This document shows, in pieces, positions 11,530 through 23,300 of a stretch of DNA of 64,000 nucleotides. A program made the position numbers and the translations under genes. This DNA is from Marsupella aquatica. Its lineage: Eukaryota > Marchantiophyta. The DNA is taken from positions 8,804,001 through 8,868,000 of the forward strand of contig OZ316891.1 in assembly GCA_973895155.1 (NCBI GenBank), given 5' to 3'. The first letter of the stretch is position 1. Each line of letters opens with the position of its first letter. Under the pieces are notes generated by a model that saw nothing but the letters and a program-made list of their open reading frames with translations, was not told the DNA's origin and made no database searches.

Positions 11530-12706
11530 GAGTTTGGGCTCCATAACCCTTGATGATAATGAGTCCTATTTTTTCTAGTTTTGCACCTGCAAGGCAACTA
11601 GAGAATGAGGAGATTGGAAAAAAACACCACCAAACATTTCATTTTAACACAATGAACATTAATCTAGTGGAACATACCCCTCAGTAATTTGTAATAAATA
11701 ACTCAACCCAAAATGGCCAAAAATTCATGGTCACTTTGGTGGAGTGTAGCTTGCCTATTCCTTTAGCATAGAATCAAAAGTATAAAAATTTGAAGCTATG
11801 AGTATCAAGTTACCTGGCAGTTACTACAATTAAACTCAGATCTTTTGGCCAGGAAATGTGGTCCACGGGGGTTTCAATGACCAACCTTGTCCATGGGGAC
11901 TTAAAATTACAACTTTTGGACTATAATACTCTCGTAACCAAAATGACATATGTTAGGATACACTAGATGACTTTGAGTGCAAGAGTCCAAGTTTCTAGTA
12001 AGAAGCCTGAAAATGTGTGGCAAAAGCATTGTGGAGCATAATGCCCTCTCAAGATCTGGATCATTCTTAAAGTAAGATTCTTGTTACCATTATAGAATTA
12101 AAAAAATCTCTCAAGCCTTGTTAAGTACACTAGGGTACTATTTACGGACCCCACTAGAGGTCCCTTCCAAAATTTGAGACTCCACAGCACGTCACATCAT
12201 TGAGATGCACTGCAAATAGGTATGGATTGGTTTATAAAATAAAATTGCTTCAACATTCGTGTCTGGGGCATGATTTTGGTAAAATTGAGGACACCATGCC
12301 GTAAACCGTGATGTAAAACTGTTTTAAAAATAACCGTTTTATTACCCTAGGTAACAGACTGTTCAATTAGTAGGAGGCCCACCTTCAATTTTTTTTACCC
12401 TGAGTAATTGCTGCCCACCCGCATTCTGAATTGTATTTCAATTGAATAATAACTAAATCTCTCTCGGCAAGTTGATCTGATGACAAAGTAATCGTGGCAA
12501 TTTTCTCGACCTTCTACTGCCACGAAGGAAGAAGTGGACATGATTCTATGTTGGATCACTCAGCACTCCTTTCCACGGCGTCATCATTGCAGTTCCTAAC
12601 TCGGTGATGCCTCTCGCTACTGTCAGTGTGTCCAACGCATGAGGCACGAGCGAACGAAAGAGAAGCAAGCTTAGCAGGGTTCAGTAAGGGCCTCATCTAC
12701 GTGTAG
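11530..12706. other. AT-rich spacer
   Basis: No gene is recognised. Its 11955-12021 segment is a direct repeat of 13820-13894 (shared GAGTGCAAGAGTCCAAGT). Confidence 0.5.
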
Positions 12707-12850
12707 ATGGTGTTGAAGAGCCTAGGCATGAAAGAAGGACATAGTTATAAGAAGTGTAAACAGATGATCAAGGGAGTCAATGCGGACGTTAATGGGAAGG
12801 TGGACTTTCAGGAGTTCAAGGAATTGATGTCGTCTGAAGCTTTCTGTTAA
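12707..12850 (+). pseudogene. calmodulin-like (CML) EF-hand fragment
   Basis: This 47-aa frame ends at TAA 12848-12850. It has the C-terminal EF-hand of plant CML proteins: 'V-L-K-S-L-G-M-K-E-G', then a loop N-A-D-V-N-G-K-V-D-F-Q-E with acceptors at positions 1, 3, 5, 9 and 12, then 'F-K-E-L-M'. Position 1 is Asn instead of Asp. Immediately upstream, in the same frame, a weak match to the preceding EF-hand ('G-L-I-Y-V') is cut by TAG. No first three EF-hands are visible, so this is a relic of a CML gene, possibly carried inside the inverted-repeat segment. Confidence 0.65.
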
Positions 12851-12970
12851 TAGGGGGTCCACGAACTAATTTTGGAGCATTATAGGTAATAATAACCCCT
12901 CAAAGCTTGAGTTGAAGTTCTGGTTATGGTGAATCCAACTTTCACCATAATGATGTGGAATCACACTTCT

Positions 12971-13145
12971 ATATGGTATTTTGCATAATCCACTCCTCAA
13001 AACAAAAGAGATTGTATCTAAAATCAACCTACACAATAAAGGGTCTTAAAGACTTTTATGATTTTTCACTTTGCATTTTTGAATGCATTATTGTCCGTAC
13101 AATTTCATTTCTTTTGAGGAATTATGGATTATGCAAAACACCATA
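12971..13145. mobile_element. foldback (MITE-like) element
   Basis: A ~50-bp arm at 12971-13019 is the imperfect inverse of 13093-13145. Shared blocks include ATGGT-TTTTGCATAATCCA and TCCTCAAAA. No coding sequence lies between the arms. Target duplication is not clear. Confidence 0.5.
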
Positions 13146-13459
13146 ACTGTAAGAAATATAATTTTATCATATAAAAAATTTAATAAATTATATCATAAAA
13201 TACAAGATTCTTGTACCTTCCCTTAGGTTTTTGGCCAATTGCTAGCAACCACTTTTTGCATGGCCCTTTTGACTTAAACTTTCTATTTCTTAGATTCATT
13301 TTTAATTATTTATCATAAAAGATCACTCTAGTCTAAACGTTTCCTATTTACAAAGCAATATGAAAATATTACCCCTCCAAATTTGGGGTATCATCCTAGT
13401 TTGTTTTAGGGGACATTATATCTTTAACCATGACATTATTCTATTCAAAAACACATCTT

Positions 13460-13810
13460 ATTATTAAAGCGCCAACTCAAGTCTACTTTTAAGAGTCTAG
13501 GTCTAGAGTGAAGCCTCTAGACCATAACTCTATGACCATCATGTGCAATAGAGAAACTCATGACATGATGTATGTATATATCAATTTTCCTTGATAATTT
13601 CTATATGCACTATGGCCCCACCATAACATATGTGTATTAAAAATTACTCATGTGCACATAAAGGAGAAGGGTATATTATATATGACTATTAAAATGATAA
13701 TTTATTATTATTATTTAATTAACCTTCAAAGAATATGAATAGAAAATATATTTTGATAATTTTTTATTATATTCTCTATTATTACGTTCAAAAAACGGGT
13801 AGTCGGGGCT
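13460..13810 (-). repeat. right copy of the ~350-bp inverted repeat
   Basis: Inverted partner of 6880-7250, sharing the ATGTTATGGTGGGGC block (inverted here near 13617) and the 20-bp hairpin at 13502-13521. Together the two copies bracket 6.2 kb of DNA. Confidence 0.6.
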
Positions 13811-13819
13811 AGTATATTA

Positions 13820-13894
13820 GGATACTGGATTAGGGTAACAGTAGCCTCGAGTGCAAGAGTCCAAGTCGCTATTAAGAACCCTGAAAACGCGTGG
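13820..13894 (+). repeat. direct repeat of 11955-12021
   Basis: Both contain GAGTGCAAGAGTCCAAGT and a 'CCTGAAAA-G-GTGG' end, with a few substitutions and a short insertion. Confidence 0.55.
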
Positions 13895-14006
13895 AACTAT
13901 GCGGAGGCGTCGATCCCCATCCATCAATCGACTGTCGCCCCGTGCCCCTGACCTCTGCCAAATGTCCGTGTCTATCTTGGCTGACAGTTCGGTTCCGTCG
14001 CTTTGA

Positions 14007-14022
14007 GCCGACGAAAACCGAC
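14007..14022 (+). promoter_or_regulatory. paired DRE/CRT sites
   Basis: GCCGAC (14007-14012) and ACCGAC (14017-14022) both fit the RCCGAC core bound by plant CBF/DREB factors. A third ACCGAC is at 14446-14451. They lie about 340-780 bp upstream of the dehydrin-like ATG, where such sites would confer cold or drought response. A six-base core is short, so function is inferred from clustering and context. Confidence 0.4.
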
Positions 14023-14035
14023 AAAAACGCTTTCG

Positions 14036-14270
14036 GCCTTTCCCTCCTTTTCCGGTTTCCCCGTCTTTTCCAGTTTCCCCGTCTTTTCCAGTTTCCCCGT
14101 CTTTTTCAGTTTCCCGTCTTTTACGGTGTCCCCCTCTTTTACGGTTTTCCCCGTATTTTCCCCGTATTTTCCCGTTTCCCCGGATTTTCCGGGTTTCCCG
14201 TCTTTCACGGTTTCCCCGTCTTTTCCCGTTTTCCCTCCTTTTCCGGGTTTCCCGTCTTTTCCCGCTCCAT
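14036..14270 (+). repeat. pyrimidine-rich 18-bp minisatellite
   Basis: About 13 degenerate copies of TTTTCCNGTTTCCCCGTC make an almost pure C/T strand, with the unit drifting in length (11-19 bp) in the middle. It begins 14 bases after the DRE pair and lies upstream of the dehydrin-like gene. Both strands are open across it as low-complexity Phe/Pro or Lys/Gly frames, which I do not regard as genes. Confidence 0.8.
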
Positions 14271-14782
14271 TGAACTCGTTCCCCTCGAACTCCTCGTTCT
14301 CAGTCACTCGTTCGTTTGTTCCATTCATTGATTCATTGATTCACTATTCAGCCTACTCCTGTCCGAAGGTTGTTCTACTGTTCGCCATTGAAGGAGAGCT
14401 TTGCGCACAGCCACATTTAGATATCAGTCGTGAGGCATTCGATTCACCGACCAGAGAAGCTTTGCAGTGGTCTTGGATTTGTCCTATTACTGTCACCTGT
14501 CGCCCTCTTTCTGGATTGCTATATTGAAGTATACATTTTCTTTCTGTCTGTCGACTGCGGTGGAGTGGTCCGAAGCAGCATTTAAGTGGGCTGTCGTTTG
14601 TTCTCGGTGGATTTGCTGATTGGAGATCTGACATTGGGGCCTTTAGAGTACCATAAGACATCGCTCTTGACAAAAGATAGTGTGTTGCCATTCGATTTGC
14701 AGATTGGGGAAGTAGCTGTGATATATTGGTGCGGAGGTTTGTGGGAGGGTTGGGGAGTTGTGAAGAACTAGCGTGGACGGAA

Positions 14783-16314
14783 ATGGCGCATCACGGAAGG
14801 ATTAACGAGGAATTCGAGGATCGTAACGCCGGATGTTCAGATGGGGAACCCGAGGAAGCGGGCCCAGGGGTGGTGGGAAAGATTATGACCACGTTCACCC
14901 ACATGAAGGAGAGAGTTGCAGGACATGGCAGCACTCCCAGCACCCCAACCGGCGTCCAGGCGCAGCAGCAACATGACTTCGAAGGGGTGCAGTCTCATCC
15001 AGATCCAGTCCACAACGATGCTGTGGGAGCTGCTCGAGGACCGGTCGGAGATGGCGTTGGAACAGCAGCGCCAGTTGGTGGTGTTTCCACAGGAGGGAGT
15101 GCTCGTTCTGTTGAAGCCGCTGGAAATTCCCCTAGAGGAAATGGGCATTTTATCCGGGACGCAGGAACCGCTGCAAGTCCTAAGCTTCCTCGCAAGGATT
15201 TAGGAGAGAGGATCATAGATAAGCTACCTGGCACTCACGCGAATCCTTACTCGGTAGGTATTCCTGACCCTCCTCAAGCTACGAATTCGTACACTGAGGG
15301 CGGCAATCAGATGGCTGTGCCAACTAGCCCTTCTGCTCGCGCCCCGTCGTCGCCGAGCCTTATTGGAAAACTGAAGAACATAGTGACCGGCCAAAAGCTA
15401 TCACAGGGGACTGCCACCGAGAACGCCACCACTGGCACTGCAGGTATGCTCTCAAGTCATTTCCACGGATTCTGGTGTGCAGTAATTTAGAACCATTGCA
15501 GTATCTGAGAGTTGCAGTACTTGATACGAATTCTAGCCGAGCTAGGAGCTAGGAGCATGCTCATAACTTGTGATGCGCCACTAGTTGTTTGCAGTATATG
15601 ACAAATGCAGAAATGTGAGAGTTGCAGTCCCTGAGATGATGAATTGCAGTATTGAGATGAATTTTATCCGTCTGGGAGCCATTATCATGCTCATAACTTG
15701 TGATATACCTCAAATACTACAATTCGTCATCTCAAATCTTTCATCGCCGATCTAAACATCTTAGACGCTTGGTTTAGAGAGCCAGAGGAGTAACAAAATT
15801 GATTTAGCCTTTGGGGACCACTAGAAGGTTGTTTTGGACTGAATTCACCTCTACTGTATATATGATGGGAATGGACTCATCACTCGATCACTTGTACGTA
15901 GGAACCACTGGAGAACAGCATCCGATGACTGGTGGCTATGTGCGAAGTCCCACAGACAAGGAGAAGTTGGGGCACACAGGTCCTGATGCTGGATCTGCCG
16001 AAACATGGCCTTCTCGCAGCGTGCCCGACATAAGCTCCGTCCCTAGTGCTACTCGCACAGATGCAGGAGGCCAGCCAATTGAGGGACCAACACGGCCTGT
16101 AGCTGAGGATACCAAGAAGGACGGACTGATGATTAAGCTAATGGATAAACTCCACATCCATGAGAAGAGCTCTTCACCAAGAGCCACTACTCCTCATGTC
16201 GACACAGGCACACCCACTGCAACTACCGACACAAGGCCTTCGAAAGAAACAGGCTTACCTACAGGGGGACCACAGACCAGCATAGGCACAGCTACTGGTC
16301 CCAAGGAGAATTAG
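14783..16314 (+). CDS. dehydrin-like (LEA group 2-like) hydrophilic protein
   Basis: Two exons, 14783-15443 and 15902-16314, give 357 aa. The donor is CAG|GTATG, the acceptor GTACGTAG, and the phase is consistent. The protein is rich in Gly, Thr, Ser, Pro and Ala and looks disordered. Four short Lys-rich amphipathic stretches resemble dehydrin K-segments (which end K-L-P-G): 30-48, 138-152 ('E-R-I-I-D-K-L-P-G'), 192-205 and 292-310 ('K-K-D-G-L-M-...-D-K-L-H'). Dehydrins protect membranes and proteins during water loss and cold by folding these segments on surfaces. No Y-segment or Ser tract is evident and the K-segments are diverged, so another LEA-type protein is possible. DRE/CRT sites upstream agree with stress control. 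The ATG at 14783 is the first in this frame after an upstream stop-free TTG stretch. Confidence 0.6.
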
Positions 16315-16804
16315 CGTATATAATTATGCGAGTTCAAATTTTCCCGACAGTTGTTTTGGTTTTTTCAAAGGGATGCTGAAGAGGCCTGTCCCCGGAACTT
16401 GTGTATAACGCTAGAGTTGACTATCATTTCGATTGATGGGGTTTTGTGATTTCTACACGTGTTCCCTAGGCATCTGAGTCGAGAGTGCACCCTTTCCCAA
16501 TGTAGATTTGTATGATACAGTCTCTTGTCACTTGGAGCATTGTAAATAGTACTGGAAACCGATTTTCCGCATACAAATGCCCCGTGTAGATTTGAAATTC
16601 AGCAAGGTTAAATTGTTGAATCTCCGTAATACTGGAATGAATATACTTTACATCTAAGTGGGCGGTATCAAGTACCCCATTTTGGGTGTCCATTTCGAAG
16701 CGGACTAGCAGGCCATTGGCTTTTGACGCATATTGTTGGTCTTCCTCTCATCCCCTTCTTTTCGGTGAAAATTCTGTTGAGGCTTATGTGTTTGCATTGA
16801 ACTT
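16315..16804. other. convergent 3' intergenic region
   Basis: This lies between the dehydrin-like stop (plus strand) and the possible last kinesin exon (minus strand). It should hold both 3' UTRs. No gene was recognised. Confidence 0.5.
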
Positions 16805-17035
16805 CTAGTTTTCATCAATTTCTTTCGTTACATCCTCGGCTCGAAATCTATCAACTACGGCTTTCAATTTCTGATCGGTTTCAGAACTATGGAGGCCCTT
16901 CCTGACTATTGTGTACAAGTTTTCACCAGTCCTCTTCAGTAACATTTCCCAAACTGTCGGACATGATGGAGCTAGACATCGTTTTTCCAAAGTTTCCTCA
17001 ACTGCGATTAGCCTCCTAGAACCAAAACTCAGTTG
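16805..17035 (-). CDS. possible alternative last exon of the kinesin gene
   Basis: The frame runs 76 aa to TAG at 16805, after a CCCCACTAG acceptor. It is helical and charged in character and begins Q-L-S-F-G-S-R-R. It is in the right phase (0) to follow a donor CAA|GTAGGT at 17423/17422 inside the final exon of the simpler model. Splicing 17423 to 17035 would replace the last 11 residues, including a KEN motif, with this 76-aa tail (total about 2093 aa). I do not recognise the tail. It could also be chance. Confidence 0.4.
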   Translation of the reverse strand, partial: QLSFGSRRLIAVEETLEKRCLAPSCPTVWEMLLKRTGENLYTIVRKGLHSSETDQKLKAVVDRFRAEDVTKEIDEN

Positions 17036-17386
17036 CTAGTGGGGATGACATGTACATGGTCAACCCTCTGGGTTTGTTATGGTCTCACGATGACGCTTGA
17101 GATCTCCGCCTTATTATAATTGTTTCAGATCTTGTAGTCAATGTTCATAACTTCATTGTCCTAATTAATTTAATTTCCTGGGCCTGGGGAATTCAGACTG
17201 TAAGACCTCAACCGGCTGTTCTATATGTACAAGAGCCTACATCGAGATTTCAGACCCATCCATCCCGAAGAAGTGTAGCTTAGGCTGCGCGAGTCTCACC
17301 AGGAATATGCACCATGCAGTTGATTCCGATGGGGACTGGATCGATAATTTTCGCGGGGATTTCCGGCCAAATCTGCCAATATTTGG

Positions 17387-20300
17387 CTACTGAAGAGTGA
17401 AGTTTTCCTTATCTCTACCTACTTGGGAGCGGGACTCTGGTAACCCAAAGTAACCTCGCCCAATACTCAGATTACGGGACAACTTGGACATCTCCGAAGC
17501 GGGGAACAACCGTGCGCGCTTTCTCTCCGTAACGCATGACGGCGACGCATTTGATGGTTTGTCACTCAGTGGCTTACGATACCCTGGTAAGCTGCTCTCT
17601 GCAGGAGTTGATTCAGCCCTGAAAGAAAATCTACCGCTGCTCGGAAACAAGTCGGAAGGTACAGATCTTGAAGACTGCGACGTGGCCTGAGGCTGCATGG
17701 AAATTATCATCAGTGGGAATTCATAAAGCTACGACCGTGACCTTCAGCAAAAGCTTTAGTGACCTGAAACAGTACGCAACCCGGTTAATTGATCTACACT
17801 TTGGTATGAACAGGCTTACCTTAAGCCTCTCCGGTCGGGCAGGCTTAGAGTTAGACACAAGAGCTTCTGCTCGCATGGCAATTTTCTGGAGCTGTTGCGC
17901 AGATTCAAGCTCAGCTTTGGAGGCAGCAAGGTCTTTCTCAAGTTTCGCATTCTGAGCACGAATAGACCCGAGGGTCGTCTGTAAAAAGGATCAATCGGTA
18001 ATGATTGTTAGTAATAATGTCTGCCATGGCAACAATCTGGTCTTATCTAGGGAGAAATATAATCCGCACGCTAAGTCTTTGTCGCAGACCTTGACGTGGT
18101 CAATGCCGAAGGACACATGCACAAAATAACATGCTTAAGAAGAATGAATGAGGATAGTCATCGTCATGCCTGAAGAGCGTTCAGAGTTGCATCTTTCCCT
18201 TTCACGATCTCCATAAGTTCCTGCCGGAGCCAAGTGCACCACACGCATGCCAAGTCAGATATTTTGTGACTTTTGTAGCAAGAGTTGCAATATTAACTAG
18301 CTGTGTATTCAGTTGAGCAATAGCTGGTTTCAAAGGGCCAACAGATAGGGTAGTCAGGTCTCCGGGAAGAATCGGGAATAGTGGACAGACTAGTGTTCAA
18401 GAGGAATCCCTGTAAATAGCCTTCGTTAAACATTCAAGTATGAAGGTAAATAAAGAAAATACTTAGCACACCAATCGAAATGGTAAGATCCCTCTACCAT
18501 CTCAGTTGTGAAATGCCGCAGTAATTTGCTACTATACCTGAGCCTTTTCGTCTGCTTTCTTTACTTGAGCATGAAATCTCTTGTTCTCTCGCACGATTTC
18601 CCGCACTCCAGTTTCTTGCTCGGGAGTTAGCACTCTGGTTTTCAAAAGTTTGATCTCTTTCTCATAGTTGTCGCATAGAGCCCTGCATACAGAACATTTG
18701 AAGTAAACTAACAGAAAACTCGACCGTGTCTGAGACATTCACAGCGGAAGTACAAAAGTCGCTCTGTTAGTTCAACTCGGGAAAATGAAAGGACCTTACC
18801 TGATGCTTTCAAGCTCAACTTCAAGATCTATCACCTCCATCTTTTTGCCGGCCAACTTAGTCTCCAGTTTTTTGGCCTCATTGTTTTGAGTCTTCATTTG
18901 CTTTATAAACCTTTGCAAACTTACTAAGTTCCATTCGTCAACTCCTACAAACCCAGCTTTCCGCAAAAGGCTTTTAAGCTCTTCAAGTTCCCATTCTGAT
19001 TCTTCCCATTGATCCTCGAACATCTCTAATCTGCCTTTTGTTTTATCGAGGGTATCGTCGAGCACTGTATTTGTATAAAGCAACCTTTCATTTTCCTGTT
19101 GTTTGCACAGCGTGAAATCATTAGTATCTTTTATCAAAAAACTTATGGAGCAATCAATCAGATAACTGTCTGATGTGAATATCCACCATGCACAAAAACC
19201 AAATTATCCATGGAGGTGAGACGAGTCTGCGTGCTTTCTCCACTCCACTTTTAAAACAGCAAGGGAGAGAGTGAGTCCGACACAGTTGACACTAAATCCA
19301 AAGTGTGGAAACTAAGGTCGCAACCGTCAGTAAGAGTAGAAGGATGAAAATTTCCCAGGGTAGGCAGCAGATGAGAATTGGTCTGACGTCCTGGCTGTCC
19401 TTGTCTCCAATGAACATAAACAATGGACTGAACAGAGCCTACACAGCTAATCGCGCATAAATCCATCTGCAAACGAAGAGACCCACCATTGATAGCATCT
19501 GCTTTTCGTCTGTGGCGGTCGAGAGTTTCATAGTACATTGTTGCAGTTCAAGTCTAATCTGCTCCAGCTGCGACAGTTCGGACAACCTGCAAAACGAGCC
19601 AGATATGGTCAGGAAAATGGACGAACTACCTGTTGAGCATTAGACCCTGTATTGGGTGGACAAATAGGATCGAAGCTCCAGAAACCAACAGGATTGCTCT
19701 TTTTAAAGGAACAACGTGACATGAACGACAGCTAGGCTACGGCACGCATTAAAAGAGAGATCTTAGTCACCATTAAGAAATGAAACGAACCTCAACTCTT
19801 GTTCCTGCTTTTCAGCTAATGCAAGTTGTTGCTGAAGCTCTCCACATTGTTGTTGAAGGTCTCTACATTGCTCTTTGCAGGAATTCAGCTCTATTTCCAA
19901 CTCCTTCAGCTGCTTCGAGAATGTGCCCAAGTTAGAGAAAAACCGCAAGTATATGAAAGCTGTGTATTCTACTTTGCGCTCGGCCAGTATCCTGTAGTTC
20001 AACAAGTGTTCAAGACTGTAATGCAAGGCATTTCATCCCACCGAGGTGCACCGAAATATAGCCGTAACAATTCCGAATTATGTTAAAATTCGTCTTTCAG
20101 TCATCACACAAGGGTCAGCCAGGCCTAACTACGTAGACAAATAATGAGAGTCACGTCAGAGAATTTGGGCGAAATGATACATGGAGCAAGCGACAATATT
20201 GCAGCCGTGCTTACCTTCTGGAGTTCTTCAGTGAGCAGGACAAAGTCTCGATTAAGAGTCTCGCACTTTTCCCTGCTTTCTTGTGCTTGAGCAATCAGTT

Positions 20301-23300
20301 CAGCCTTTTCCCTCTGAAAGCTTATATGTGCATCTAGAAGTTCCTGTTCACAACATGTTACCGAGGTTTAGGGTTATAACCCGGACTGATTAAAAAAACT
20401 CCGACTGACAGGCATCATTGAAAATATTTTCTTAACTATACAAGCAGTATACCTCAACAATATCCTCCTTTTCTTTGGTAAGAGCAGTTACGAGAGCCGT
20501 CGTTTGCCCGTCGCTTATCTGTAAATTTTGTTTCTGCCAAGAGCAAACAAAGTTGGAGAAATCACGAGACAGTACATGACTGAATGATATTGATACAAAG
20601 CATGACAGTTCATCTCCGAGACCACCAGAACATAGCTTTCCGGATAAGACTTTCACATCGAGTTAGAGTGATGATCTACAAGAGTTCAAAGCACAAAGTT
20701 CACAACAGTCCAGCAGAATGGACAAGCCCATAAGTCATCTGTCTATTCCCAGGTACGTACCAGTCCCTCAAGCTCATTCCTGGAATTCTCCAGTTCATTG
20801 GAGGTTGTCTTGTACTGCTCGTTAACAGCATTGACATCACTCTGGAAACGTTCTAAAGTCGCAGAGATAGCATCTTTTTCACCTTTCATAGAACCTAGAG
20901 CTCTTTCCAACTCAACCAACTTCTCATTGGAGTAGCCTTCAGCTTCCGCCATGGCAAATTCAAGCTTCGCGTAGGATTCCTGCAATACTCATATTGAAAA
21001 ATATATCAGAGGTGGATCACTCAAGCCAGCATTTGCTGGATATGCAGGACCTTAACATCGAGAACACCATCATTTTCAGGACATGTCTAATTTTGAATAT
21101 CGGATAACAGATTTTCTAGACGTCACCCTAGCTGCCACGAAACTGCAGACAGGATCGATGAGCCAACGGGAGAAATATGTTCCGTGCCATGCTAGCTAGA
21201 GCCTCTTGTACAAGAACACGAATTTCAGAGCTGAAGCACTTACATGTGATTGACTTAGCTGATAGGTAAGCTTTTCAACTTCCTCGGTCTTCAATTGCAA
21301 GGCAAGCTCGACGGAGCTAAGTTGATTCTTTGCTTTATTGACATTCAGGGCGATTGACTGACGTCTTTGGTCGACAACGGAGTCCCGTCGACTAATGTCA
21401 CGTTGGAGAGAATTACTCTGGCGCAATTGCTTCAACTCTCGTTCCATGTTCACCTTCTCTGTCTGGGGTAACCACGTAGTTGCAACTGACGGTCAATTGC
21501 GCGAGTTTTACTAGAATATCAGCGTACCATAGACATCGTGCAAAAGGAAAGCTGCCAAGTCAAATGCCTCACGTACCTCCAATGCATTCTTATCTTGAAT
21601 TGTTGTCTTCAATTTTGCTTCAATATCCTTCATTTTGGACTTAGTTTTCTCCAAATCTCTATGCAAAGAGTCCGTCTCTTTCAATAATGCCGCTGGCAGA
21701 GTCTTCGCGGTAGCAAGTTCCTTACGAAGCACAGCAGCTTCAGCTCGATGGTTTTGGCAACGTTGTCGCCAGCCCTGGAGATGAGCAGGTCAGGACTCCA
21801 AAGGTACAAATGAACGAAAGTAGCTACAGATTATGGGGACCCGAAAGGGCAGTGGAATCAGAACCTCTTCCAGGAGGGAAACAATTAGCATCCCTCGAAA
21901 GCATCAGATTCATCGATCCCAACCAAAAATAAATGCTTTCTGATTCAAAGTTTTACGAGGTCAGCTTAAGATCCAGCTTAATATTTTCTTACTTCTATCT
22001 CTTCGAACGCGTCTGCTGCCGCACCTCCGAAATCTTGCAGCTGGCTCTCGAGCTCACCAACCGTCCTGGTCAACGTATTCTGAGCACCAATTATAGGACA
22101 GTAGTCAATTTTCTTGAGAAAATTCAACGACAAGAAAGGTAAAACATCCTCTATCTCGTAGCAAGTAACATGACACAAGCTGTGCTAAAGACAGCGAAAT
22201 GACGCATGAGACCTTCTGCTCTTCAACATCCTTCAGTCTATTGTTCAGCCTGCCCTCCTCTTCCTCAACAGCTTTGAGTCTATTGTTCAGCATGGCGATC
22301 TCGTCGAGCTTTTGAGACAATGACGAATTCAAATCAGAAACCTCTTTCTGGGCACCGGCAAACTCTTCACTTGTCGACCGCAATGCTCTCGTCGTGTTTT
22401 CCAATTCCACTGTCAGTCTCTCTACATCAGCCAACCTCTCTTCGCTTACTTTCATCCACAATTTCCTGTCATCTTTGACTTCTTCCGCAGAGGATTTGAG
22501 GCTGGTAAGCTCTACTTCAAGAGATGCCTCTCTGGATGACAGTCGATCTACTTCCTTTTGCGACTGGAGCACATCTGAGTGAAGAATATCAACCCTGTCC
22601 TCGAGAGCCTTCTTCTCAAGGATCAGTCTCTCAACTTCAGGCACAAGAGGTGACATCTCTTCTCCTTCCTCCCTCACGTTATTGCTTTGTTGCGAAGACC
22701 GAAGTTTTCGTGCAATGGTAGCCATTTCTGCTCTCCTACTATCTAGATCACTCTGTGTCTGCTCCAATCTTCTTGACAGTAAATTTTTCTCATCTTCTGC
22801 CGATTGCAGAGTTGACTTCGTATGACGAAGGTCCTCAGAAAGTCTAGATTCCCTACGCATCAACCTTTCTTCTTCTGAAGCAGCCTGCTTGATTGCAACA
22901 AGAAGGGTCTCTACTTCCAAGATGAACATCGTACCATTTGCTCCAGAAAGCTCAGAAACATCGTACTGTTTGTCACACTTTTCAAACCCAGCTGCGGCTT
23001 TGATTGCAAGCTTCTCTACAACTGTCTCAAGCCTACCCAGTTCTTCAGTTGCCACCTTGGAGGCATTCATGTACTTACTGCGTTCCTCCTTAACTGCCTG
23101 TAAGGCAAGCTTCAAATTTTGAACCTCTCCACAAAGACCAGATTCTGTAAGCTGAGATTTTTGCTTTTCCACTGCCGCCGACTCTGATTCGCTTTCAGCA
23201 CGTGCTAGAGACACACTTAGACTGCTATTTTCCTCTCTCAATCTGGATAGCTCTTTTGCAATCCCGTCCTCTGGGTTACGGTTACCTCCAGAGAATGAAC

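Noticed and set aside
13972-14331. Long frames on both strands with Phe-Pro or Lys-Gly repeats
   Set aside because: Both arise from the pyrimidine minisatellite; no start context, no domain and no conserved partner.
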